From DATATB01 sp036268995 (GTDB lineage: Bacteria > Planctomycetota > Planctomycetia > Pirellulales > PNKZ01), in contig DATATB010000007.1 in the NCBI GenBank assembly GCA_036268995.1, positions 1 to 10,735 on the forward strand: a stretch of 10,735 nucleotides of DNA, written 5' to 3'. Positions 1-7,209 of this stretch are shown here, in pieces. The notes beneath the pieces are model-generated. The model saw only the letters and a list, made by a program, of their open reading frames with translations, had not been told where the DNA came from and did no database searches. Each line of letters begins with the position of its first letter. Position 1 is the stretch's first letter. A program made the position numbers and the translations under genes.

Positions 1-162
1 CACGCAAGACTCGCTTCCGGCCGCTGGTCAGGCGCTACCGGGTGGGCTTCTACCCACAGGGTTCCTACGAAAGGTTTCAGAGCTGCTTCCTACATCTCAT
101 CCTCCTCTCCCAAGCTTGCTTGGCGCAATCACATCGACAACCGCTGGCTCGGGGTATCGCAC
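1..162 (-). mobile_element. Candidate 5' end of a group II intron, cut by the window edge
   Basis: Read on the minus strand from 162 down to 1, this stretch starts with GTGCG, the 5' consensus of group II introns (GUGYG). It then runs through a purine-rich segment and short stems, for example GTGGG/CCCAC around a six-base loop at about 41-56 and CCAAG/CTTGG at about 110-123. No protein frame is convincing in it. The sequence style (GGAAGCAGCTCTGAAACC, then GGTAGCGCC) resembles domain I of bacterial introns as I remember it, but this is recall and not a computed match. The catalytic domain V and the maturase would lie beyond the left edge, so the call cannot be completed here. It could instead be another structured RNA or plain intergenic DNA. 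Confidence 0.3.
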
Positions 163-217
163 CTCAGCGCGCAGAGCAGCGGTTGTGAAACCGAAAACGA
201 GACCTGTTGTGGGCGCG

Positions 218-319
218 TTAGTCCGGCCACCAGCGGTTGAAGGCGAGGTCGAGCATCGCACTCGATTCGGCGCTCGGACCGTCCCGGTATTCACGTGCCT
301 TGGCGAGGGCCTTTGACAT
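218..319 (-). CDS. Possible 33-residue peptide or gene remnant, unknown
   Basis: An ATG at 319 opens a 33-residue frame ending in TAA at 218-220. It begins MSKALAKAREYRDGPSAESS and ends in LAFNRWWPD. The composition (mixed charge, few Arg or Pro runs) is more protein-like than the arginine- and proline-rich readings of the other frames here. There is no clear ribosome-binding site before the ATG. It may be the remnant of a gene broken near the putative intron at 1-162. I do not recognise a family. Confidence 0.15.
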   Translation of the reverse strand: MSKALAKAREYRDGPSAESSAMLDLAFNRWWPD

Positions 320-341
320 AAATTGTCAGCGGGCACTATGA

Positions 342-478
342 ATGCCGCCCTCAATGGGCGGAATGGCTGCCGCCACCAGTATGGGTGGAGGTACGCATTC
401 TTCTTCGCCACAAGTCCCTCGGCGTAAAAGTGAAGGAACTTGTGGCGAAGAAGAATGCTCATGGGAAACAGGCGGCAT
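342..478. repeat. Nested and tandem inverted repeats with a 21-bp perfect stem
   Basis: The arms 395-415 and 438-458 are exact reverse complements over 21 bases, with a 22-base spacer (416-437). With one bulge the pairing can continue a few bases into the spacer. To the left are two smaller palindromes: CCGCCC/GGGCGG at 345-350 and 356-361, and CCACC/GGTGG at 373-377 and 384-388. An outer pair, ATGCCGCC (342-349) and GGCGGCAT (471-478), encloses the set. No run of T follows on either strand, so it is not a canonical Rho-independent terminator. It lies downstream of the giant minus-strand gene. It could be a small non-autonomous mobile element, a transcript-end stabiliser, or a protein-binding site. 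Confidence 0.6.
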
Positions 479-836
479 CTGAACCGCCCACAAAAGGCGA
501 CATTTAATTCGCCCGATGACAACATAAATGCGGCTGCAGGGGCGGCGGGCGACCTGGCTTGCCCGACCGGTCTGTCACTATTAATAGGACTCCACGCGGA
601 ATCTGCCGAATCGGCAATCGCCGCATCCAGTGCTGTGGAGGACTCAAGCGGACTGCCAAACAGTTCAAAGACGGCCGACAAGACCGTCAGACCTGGAGCC
701 GTACTCTGCGGGCTGGCCAGCGTTGCCTGGGTCGGCGTCGCGATGGGCCACCCAACCGCCGCCGCGGCTGGTCTCCATCGGGACAGCTGCGGGGCTGCCC
801 AGCAGCCAGTTGGACTCCTACGAAGAAATGAAGCCC
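479..836. other. Intergenic stretch without a supportable gene
   Basis: Open frames exist on both strands here, but each is rich in Ala/Gly/Pro or Arg, changes character along its length, and lacks a ribosome-binding site. They look like chance frames in GC-rich DNA. A small perfect palindrome (GGCGA/TCGCC) sits at about 496-513. No promoter, terminator or RNA gene was recognised. Confidence 0.5.
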
Positions 837-3800
837 TCAAGCCCACTTCAAAAGAAGGGCGTCAGTAATCACCAAGCCTCTCTCGTAATCCCAAAGAATG
901 CCAGTAATCGTTACAGAGCTGAGCTTCTTAATGGTTTCCTCGCTGCCGTCAAAGAGCCGAAATGTTGCTTGCTGATTTTGTAAATTGTAGAAAGGTCCTG
1001 CAAACTGCCAGTCATCAAGGTACACGCATACATCATATGTAAAGGCTTCTACCTTCGGCTTTCTAATCTTGGTGATGTCGGCGTCGGCGTCAACCCAAAA
1101 CGCGTGTCCGGTGATCACGCCCTTATCTTGTCCGGTTGCGCCTGGTAACGTGAGATAAAAAGCTACCTGTCCTCGCTGCTCACACACGATTTCCCTGACG
1201 GTTCCAGTAAACGTAATCGTCTCCTTTTTGTATTGCGCGACATGCGCAGTGCGGTCCTTGTCTCCCTTCAATTCAAGAAGATTATGAACAAACTGGCCAT
1301 CGTGCTTCCCCTTCTGGTCGAGTTGTACGAGAAAACCCTTGTGAAAGAAAAGGGGTTTGCACCCATCCACACACACTTTCCAATTGTCTTCCTCCTTCAC
1401 GAAGGTAAAAAGTTCCGGGGGCGAATCAGAACCGGGAAAGATCGCGATGCACTGAACAGCGCCGCGGACATTCCTTTTTTCGGCTACTTTGGGTTTGGGA
1501 CGGGGATTATCCTTCTTTGTCGCCTTCGACAGATTGTTCCTAAGGACTTCTTTTCCAGAAGAGATGCTCCGTCTTTTGGCGACTTCTTCCATAGCCGACT
1601 GATCACGACGTGACATCATAAACCAAAATGTATTGGTATCGTTCTGGTCCAACGCTGCGCAGAGTTTTTCGACGCAGGCATGAAGGTTGTCGTTCTGTTC
1701 GCCGCCTTCAAGATTAAAAAGCGTTCGGGTCCGAGCCCATAATCGTTGCCAGAAGTTCGGCCCAATTGGTTTGTCGGTGGGCACTCCCTGGACGTTATCT
1801 GTGAACTCATAGAAATCCGTCTGTTTGCCGCGCTCGAAATGTTCGCCGTCTTCGAGCGTGAACAGGCAGATGTGGTTGGCCACGAAGCCGGCCCAGATCC
1901 GGCCGGATGGATGGGTACAGAAGTCGGCAAACGCTTCCGGAAACCAAGCGAGCGCTTTCTGGGAAGAGGCTTCGTGGACTACTGTTTCCAGTTTTTGGCT
2001 CAGGGCAATCCAGGAGTAGCGCGACCGCCCAGCGGCAATTGCGGCGACGTCTCCTTTTCCTTTAAGCACATCCAAACAGTCGCCGTTGGCCGCGTTCCAC
2101 ACCCGCACGGTTTCATCCGCCGCGCCGCTGGCCAACCGCTCGCCGTCAGGCGAGAATGCCACTCTACCCACAATGGCCTTGTGCCCACGCAGGCATGCCA
2201 GTTGGGTGCCGCTTGCGGCGTCCCAAATTCCCACCGTCGTATCCTCCGACCCAGTAGCCAGCCGTCGGCCGTCCGGCGAAAATGACACGCTGGCTACAAC
2301 GCCCTTGTGCCCCCGCAAGCAGGTTAGCTCGGCGCCGCTGGCCACATCGCAGATCCGCACCGTGTAATCCCCCAACCCGGCGGCCAGCCGTTGGCCGTCT
2401 GGCGAGAACGACACGCTGTATACAATGTGCTCGTACCTGCGAAGGCAGGGCAGTTGGGCGCCACTGTCGGCGTACCAAATGCGCACCGTGTGATCCTCCG
2501 ACCCGCTGGCCAGCCGTCGGCCATCCGGCGAAAATGACACGCTCCAAACAATGTGCTCGTGTCCGCGCAAGCAGGCCAGTTCGGCCCCGCTGTCAGCGTC
2601 CCAGATCCGCACTGTCTGATCCGCCGACCCACTGGCCAGCCGTTGGCCGTCCGGCGAGAATGTCACGCTGGTCGCATGGTATACGTGCCCGCGCACGGAG
2701 GGCAGTTCGGCGCGGCTGGCGGCGTCCCAGATCCGCGCCGTCTTATCCGACGACCCGCTGGCCAGCCGTCGGCCATCCGGCGAGAATGACACGCTCCACA
2801 CAAAGTACTCGTGTCCGCGCAAGCAGGCCAGTTCGGCCCCGCTGTCAGCGTCCCAGATCCGCACTGTCTGATCCGCCGACCCACTGGCCAGCCGCCGGCC
2901 GTCCGGCGAGAATGACACACAGTTCACAGCGAGTTCGTGCCCACGCAGGCAGGTCAGTTCGGCCCCGCTGTCAGCGTCCCAGATCCGCACTGTCTGATCT
3001 GCCGACCCACTGGCCAGCCGCCGGCCGTCCGGCGAGAATGACACACAGTTCACATGGTTATGGTGCCCGCGCAGACAGGCCCACTCGGCGCGGCTTGCGG
3101 CGTCCCAAACCCGCACGGTTTTATCTGCGCCCGCGCTGGCCACGCACCGCCCGTCCGGCGAGAATGAAACGCTTTGGACCTTGCCCTCGTGTCCGCGCAA
3201 GCAAGCCAGTTCGGCGCCGCTAGCGGCGTCCCACACCCGGACGGTTTCATCCGCAGCGCCACTGGCCAGACGCCGCCCGTCCGGCGAAAATGAAACGCTT
3301 TGGACCTTGCCTTCGTGTCCGCGCAAGCAGGCCAACTCGGTGCTGCTGCGGGCGTCCCAGATCCGCACCGTCGTATCCCACGAGGCGCTGGCCAGCCGCC
3401 GGCCGTCGGGTGAGAATGATACGCCGTACACATTGTCCGTGTGCCCGCGCAGGCAGGCAAGCTCGGCCCCGCTGTCGGCGTCCCATATCCGCACTGTCTG
3501 ATCCGCCGACCCGCTGGCCAGCCGAAGGCCATCCGGCCGGAATGACACCCCGCACACACCATCTTCGTGCCCGCACAGCACAACCTTCTGGGCGGCCCCA
3601 AGCTCGAGTGCTGGCGGCCGCAGTGAGCGTAGCCACACACGGCCTGGATTGCTCTCCTCCGCGGCCTTCTTCCATTTTTCCATCCACGGCGCCAGCAACG
3701 GCGCAGAACCAGTTCTGGTTGGAGGCCGCTGATAATGTGTGGCCGCCTCCAGGCAGTCGTACCACCAGCAGCTATTCCACAGGCACTGGAACACGGTCGT

Positions 3801-6419
3801 CGGGTGCCGAGCGATGAAGTGAAGGTCTCGACGGAGCGCCTCTTCCAGCAAACAGAGAATCCGCAACAGTGGGCAGTTCGCCGGCATGGCCCGTGCGGCC
3901 GCGCTGAAGTCAGCGGCCAAATCGAACACCATCCCCGCCTCGGTCTTCGCTTCAAGAAAGGCGAGATCGGTGAACAATTGTTGGGATTTCTGCCAGTCGG
4001 CGGCTTGCAGGAGCTGCCAGGGAAGTTCGTCCACTTTACGGACGTTGGCCGGCCGTGGTGTTGGCGGCAGATGCTTGGCTCGCTCACGCTGCTTTTCGGG
4101 CGACTCGAGAAAGTACGGTCGTTGCGTGTCGTTGCCGAAGTAGGCGGCCAGCATCCGATGGCGGTCGATTTCGTCGTCGCCCGAAAGATATCGCTTGCGA
4201 ACTTCCTCGCCCACTTCGCGGTGATAGAAACTAAGGACCGTGCCGCCGGGGGCCGCCCGCTCGCTGAGATATGGCTCCAAGTCGGAATAAAGCCGCGACC
4301 AAATCAACACGGGCAGTTTTTTCAGGCGCTCGTCCGGCGGTTTTAGGCGTTCGGTCGGCGAGTGGTCGTAGAAATCTCTCATCACGACGTCGTCCGACGA
4401 GAGCACTTCGAGCAGCTCCTCTTCGGCCAGTCCGTGGCGGCTGGCAGCCAGATAGCCTAGCGCACGCCGGGGAAAGACCGGCCTGTGTTTGTCCCTGGCT
4501 TCCAAATACGCCAAAAGCCGACACAGAATGCCAGAAACGGTTGACGGTAGGCCGGCTCCGTCGTCGGCCCCACGGGGAAGCCCGTCATACGACTTCCAAT
4601 GCCGCGCCTCTTCGAACGCCAGCTTGAGCCACAAGGGAAGTCCATGCTGGGCGAACTTGTCGAGAATGTCGCTGCGTTGTTCTTCGGCAAGCGTCCTCGC
4701 TCCCCGGCGCACTCCTTCGGCGTCTGGACCGATTTCCGGGTATTCCCAGCTCTCTAAGCGTCGCCCGGCTTGCGACAGCCATGCGTTGAGGAGATTCTTC
4801 CCGTCCTCACGGAGCAGGTCGGAAAGCGGGACCTGATTGCCGGTAGGAACGCGCCCCGTCGCCGCGCGATAGCTGACGACGGCCGGTGCGTCAGGCTGCT
4901 CGGGATCTGTCTTGTGCAGGCTTGCTTCGTCAGGTTGGAGTACCGAAACGATCAACTTCGTGTGTTCGGGAAGCTGCTCCCACGGAATCCATCCCAGGTA
5001 CTGAGCACCCTCGGTCGGATTGAGCTGGTCGAGGGAATCCAACAACAGCACGATCGGCTGCGAAGCTGTGCTCAAAGCAAGGCAGCGCTTGAATTCGGCA
5101 GTCAAACGCTGAAACTCGCTTGTTTTTGCCTGGTCTTTACCTTTCGCCGTGCCATCGTCGGGTTCACTCCGCGCGGCGGCAGACGCGGCTTGAGGAAAAC
5201 GCCGTTTGATCTCGTCGCACAGGTTCGTCAGCAGCGAGCGAACGTCGGACGACGCCGGCGTGGTGCCAAGATAGCGCGTGATGACCGTCGGCGGATCGGG
5301 GCCGGAGGCGATCCGAGAGGAGGCTTCGGCCATCAGCGCCGTCTTGCCCGAGCCACCCTTGCCGTAGATCACCAGAGGTTGATGGTTCGACCGATCACCG
5401 ACATTACTCTTCACGCGGTCGAGTTCGCCATCGCGACCGATAAAGTGCCGGCGTCGCGCACGGCCGAATTCGGCGTGCAGGTTCATCTCGGCCTCGATGG
5501 CTGCTTGTCGATCATCCTTGAGCCGCTTGAGTTCCTGTTCGATAATCCCCGTCAGGTCGGCCTCGACATCGGCTGCGAGCTGATTGAGATAGTCTGGAAT
5601 CGCTCCGAGGTCGTCCACCTGGTAAGGACGCACATGGGGAGGATCGCTTGTTGAGAACTTTTCCGTCAGCGCTGCCTTGAGTTGTTCGAGCCGCTTATGA
5701 GCTGCCACATCATGACGATCACGGTTCGCTCCCGCCACCTGGTCCGTGATCGTGTCGATGAAATCCTGACCCACCTCATCGTTCGGGGCCGGCGGTTTCT
5801 TCAAGTTGCGGAAATAGCAGAAGACATGCTCCTCGGCCCGCTCCGCCTCTAATGCGCCGTGGCGAATCTCCTGGTGCGTGGCAGAGTCGAAGTATTTGTC
5901 GCGACGCGGATCGCCGAGAGCCAAGGACCTTTCGGCAGCGTGTTGCAACGCACGTCGCAGCAAGTCTTCGTCGTACTCGTGCATCTGTGGCCGCAAAACA
6001 CGCTCAGCCGGAATGGCATTCTCATCCCGCACGTACCACGCTTCCAGCAGTTGCCGATCGCCCGCGGCCGCTGGTTCGGCAAACGCCGCTAGAAGCAACT
6101 GAAACTCGTCTTCGAAAATGTGTGCGGGCAGGGGACGCCAGCCGTAGCGATCGCCCAATAGTACGATGAAATTCGGCCGTGGCGTGATTCGCCGACAACG
6201 AAACAGCTCTTCCAGACAGATCTCCATCGTCTGCTGGTTTTCGCTCGCCGCTTCGCTGATCCCCCAGCGCAGGTCGATGGCTTGGAATTGTGCGCCGTTT
6301 TCCTGGCAAAATGTCCGCAACTTGGGAAACGCAACATCTTGCAAAACATCCCGTTCGGCCCGGAAATCGCGCAACGGCGAACTAACGAAAATGCGGAAAA
6401 CCGGCCGAACAAATGGCAT
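837..6419 (-). CDS. Giant DUF4062-NACHT (STAND ATPase)-WD40 repeat protein
   Basis: About 1860 residues, probably a cytoplasmic signal-sensing NTPase switch. Numbered from the ATG at 6419: DUF4062 at about 7-100 (RIFVSSPLRDFRAERDVL, then IDLRWGIS and FIVLLGDRYGW); a P-loop, GKGGSGKT, at 353-360; Walker B, IVLLLDSLDQL, at about 456-466; a helical and winged-helix arm to about 945, with segments such as HGLAEEELLEVLSSDD and LSFYHREVGEEVRKRYL that resemble animal NWD1/TEP1; twelve 42-residue WD40 repeats at 950-1453; then roughly two decayed blades. The tail (about 1490-1860) is unusual: a segment at about 1575-1690 that looks NTF2-like, then an all-beta, possibly OB-like, domain from about 1730. 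The start at 6419 has GGGGA eight bases upstream. An in-frame GTG at 6434 lacks such a site. By family analogy, ligand binding to the propeller would free the NACHT domain to oligomerise. The ligand and the DUF4062 output are unknown. Confidence 0.93.
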   Translation of the reverse strand: MPFVRPVFRIFVSSPLRDFRAERDVLQDVAFPKLRTFCQENGAQFQAIDLRWGISEAASENQQTMEICLEELFRCRRITPRPNFIVLLGDRYGWRPLPAHIFEDEFQLLLAAFAEPAAAGDRQLLEAWYVRDENAIPAERVLRPQMHEYDEDLLRRALQHAAERSLALGDPRRDKYFDSATHQEIRHGALEAERAEEHVFCYFRNLKKPPAPNDEVGQDFIDTITDQVAGANRDRHDVAAHKRLEQLKAALTEKFSTSDPPHVRPYQVDDLGAIPDYLNQLAADVEADLTGIIEQELKRLKDDRQAAIEAEMNLHAEFGRARRRHFIGRDGELDRVKSNVGDRSNHQPLVIYGKGGSGKTALMAEASSRIASGPDPPTVITRYLGTTPASSDVRSLLTNLCDEIKRRFPQAASAAARSEPDDGTAKGKDQAKTSEFQRLTAEFKRCLALSTASQPIVLLLDSLDQLNPTEGAQYLGWIPWEQLPEHTKLIVSVLQPDEASLHKTDPEQPDAPAVVSYRAATGRVPTGNQVPLSDLLREDGKNLLNAWLSQAGRRLESWEYPEIGPDAEGVRRGARTLAEEQRSDILDKFAQHGLPLWLKLAFEEARHWKSYDGLPRGADDGAGLPSTVSGILCRLLAYLEARDKHRPVFPRRALGYLAASRHGLAEEELLEVLSSDDVVMRDFYDHSPTERLKPPDERLKKLPVLIWSRLYSDLEPYLSERAAPGGTVLSFYHREVGEEVRKRYLSGDDEIDRHRMLAAYFGNDTQRPYFLESPEKQRERAKHLPPTPRPANVRKVDELPWQLLQAADWQKSQQLFTDLAFLEAKTEAGMVFDLAADFSAAARAMPANCPLLRILCLLEEALRRDLHFIARHPTTVFQCLWNSCWWYDCLEAATHYQRPPTRTGSAPLLAPWMEKWKKAAEESNPGRVWLRSLRPPALELGAAQKVVLCGHEDGVCGVSFRPDGLRLASGSADQTVRIWDADSGAELACLRGHTDNVYGVSFSPDGRRLASASWDTTVRIWDARSSTELACLRGHEGKVQSVSFSPDGRRLASGAADETVRVWDAASGAELACLRGHEGKVQSVSFSPDGRCVASAGADKTVRVWDAASRAEWACLRGHHNHVNCVSFSPDGRRLASGSADQTVRIWDADSGAELTCLRGHELAVNCVSFSPDGRRLASGSADQTVRIWDADSGAELACLRGHEYFVWSVSFSPDGRRLASGSSDKTARIWDAASRAELPSVRGHVYHATSVTFSPDGQRLASGSADQTVRIWDADSGAELACLRGHEHIVWSVSFSPDGRRLASGSEDHTVRIWYADSGAQLPCLRRYEHIVYSVSFSPDGQRLAAGLGDYTVRICDVASGAELTCLRGHKGVVASVSFSPDGRRLATGSEDTTVGIWDAASGTQLACLRGHKAIVGRVAFSPDGERLASGAADETVRVWNAANGDCLDVLKGKGDVAAIAAGRSRYSWIALSQKLETVVHEASSQKALAWFPEAFADFCTHPSGRIWAGFVANHICLFTLEDGEHFERGKQTDFYEFTDNVQGVPTDKPIGPNFWQRLWARTRTLFNLEGGEQNDNLHACVEKLCAALDQNDTNTFWFMMSRRDQSAMEEVAKRRSISSGKEVLRNNLSKATKKDNPRPKPKVAEKRNVRGAVQCIAIFPGSDSPPELFTFVKEEDNWKVCVDGCKPLFFHKGFLVQLDQKGKHDGQFVHNLLELKGDKDRTAHVAQYKKETITFTGTVREIVCEQRGQVAFYLTLPGATGQDKGVITGHAFWVDADADITKIRKPKVEAFTYDVCVYLDDWQFAGPFYNLQNQQATFRLFDGSEETIKKLSSVTITGILWDYERGLVITDALLLKWA
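2061..3572 (-). repeat. Twelve in-frame 126-bp WD40 repeats
   Basis: Twelve consecutive units of exactly 126 bp (42 codons) fill 1512 bp without an indel. Each runs from GH through a VSFSPDGRRLASGSADQTVR-type core and an IWD-type strand to CLR. Unit n occupies 3572-126n+1 to 3572-126(n-1). Units 5 and 6 share about 100 bp with one mismatch (2955-3054 against 2829-2928). A stretch of 87 bp at 2556-2642 recurs exactly at 2808-2894, two units away. Unit 10 (2313-2438) has lost GH and has ICD in place of IWD. The similarity at DNA level shows recent unit duplication or gene conversion. Confidence 0.95.
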
Positions 6420-6440
6420 GTGATGGTTCCCCACGTGGTA

Positions 6441-6467
6441 ATTTTAAGTTGGTCAGAGTTTCCGCAA
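6441..6467 (-). promoter_or_regulatory. Possible promoter of the giant STAND gene
   Basis: On the minus strand, TAAAAT (6441-6446) matches five of six bases of a -10 box. TTGCGG (6462-6467) lies 15 bases upstream as a weak -35. Transcription would start near 6434, giving a leader of about 15 bases before the ATG at 6419. The spacing is short and the -35 poor, so this is tentative. Read-through from the GYD gene upstream is the alternative. Confidence 0.25.
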
Positions 6468-6604
6468 AAGACGGACAGCGTAAGCCACTTCCCGCGCCCG
6501 TACGAAGACCAAGCGCAAGATGAATGCGGTCAAGCAGCGCCGGTGGAAGCTGAAGCAGTTCGTCAGCGCCTAGCCACGTTATGCACGCGGCTGCATCTCG
6601 ACGA

Positions 6605-6904
6605 TCACGATTTCGGCAGTTTCGCCAGAACACTTTCCATTTCGGAGGCAACGAAGGCCCGCATGGTCGAGGTATGCACGTTGTCGAGCGATCCCAGATG
6701 CAGCATCAGAGCCGTGGCCGTTTCATCATCCGGAGCCTCGTAGATTACGAGTCCGTCGAATGCTCCGACGGTCCAATACTGGCCAACAACCTTGACGCCC
6801 ATCTTCTTGGCCGTCGCCTTGAACGAAGCCGCTCGTTTGGTCGTTTCCAGAATGTCTCTCTCGCCTTGGTCGGTGAACTTGATCGTCGTGACGAAGGTTG
6901 CCAT
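6605..6904 (-). CDS. GYD domain-containing protein
   Basis: A 99-residue protein that begins MATFVTTIKFTDQGERDILE and continues with TKRAASFKATAKKMGVKV, a QYWTVGAFDGLVIYEAPDDE segment and a C-terminal helix. The length and the pattern (ferredoxin-like alternation, YWT.G.FD, then an acidic turn) fit the GYD family of small alpha/beta proteins, whose biochemical role is not established. GGAG lies eight bases before the ATG. It is transcribed in the same direction as the giant STAND gene, whose start lies 185 bases downstream, so the two may share a transcript. No metal-binding or catalytic motif is evident. Confidence 0.85.
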   Translation of the reverse strand: MATFVTTIKFTDQGERDILETTKRAASFKATAKKMGVKVVGQYWTVGAFDGLVIYEAPDDETATALMLHLGSLDNVHTSTMRAFVASEMESVLAKLPKS

Positions 6905-7026
6905 GCGGAAGTCTCCATGTGAGTGGCGTTTGCCGCAGCCGCATCTTACTGCACGGATGCAATCGACCCCAAATCGTTGCGAAGGACTTCTGACAGACTG
7001 GGGAAAGCAGGTGAGCCGAGGTTCTA

Positions 7027-7197
7027 ATGGCTAAGAATTTTCCCAGGAGCGGAAAACAGGCACGCCCAAAGACAGCCGTAAAAGGCAAACGCTTTCTGTG
7101 TGCGAAATGCCGCAAACGAAGTCCGAAGCCCGTGAAGACGCCCGCACCGTGGTACTGCGCAAAGTGTCTCCATGAGGGGGCGGGTGCGACTCCGTGA
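7027..7197 (+). CDS. Small four-cysteine zinc-ribbon-like protein
   Basis: A 56-residue protein starting at an ATG preceded five bases upstream by GAGG. The first 22 residues are strongly basic (MAKNFPRSGKQARPKTAVKG). Two knuckles follow, CAKC at 25-28 and CAKC at 44-47, with a basic, proline-containing linker (RKRSPKPVKTPAPWY) between them. This is the layout of a compact zinc ribbon, probably binding one zinc, and the basic N-terminus suggests nucleic-acid or ribosome contact. The family is not recognised. It is divergent from the GYD gene and ends 12 bases before the ASCH gene coming from the other strand. Confidence 0.6.
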   Translation: MAKNFPRSGKQARPKTAVKGKRFLCAKCRKRSPKPVKTPAPWYCAKCLHEGAGATP

Positions 7198-7209
7198 CCA
7201 GCCCCATCC

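Noticed and set aside
97..846. 249-residue minus-strand open frame
   Set aside because: It crosses the palindromes, has no ribosome-binding site, and its composition changes along its length without any motif.
440..868. 142-residue plus-strand open frame
   Set aside because: Ala/Gly-rich, no ribosome-binding site, starts inside the inverted repeat and overlaps the end of the STAND gene.
2282..3223. Long plus-strand open frame and several others opposite the WD40 array
   Set aside because: They repeat with the 126-bp period, are Arg/Pro-rich, and are the antisense shadow of the repeat array; the minus-strand frame carries all WD40 signatures.
2061..3572. Regular repeats as a possible CRISPR or satellite array
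   Set aside because: The period is 126 bp with no spacers and the units stay in frame with WD40 motifs.
6420..6434. GTG at 6434 as start of the STAND gene
   Set aside because: No ribosome-binding site before it; the ATG at 6419 has GGGGA at good spacing and the DUF4062 domain begins soon after.
6382..6651. 89-residue minus-strand frame between the GYD and STAND genes
   Set aside because: It overlaps both flanking genes and lacks a ribosome-binding site or motif.
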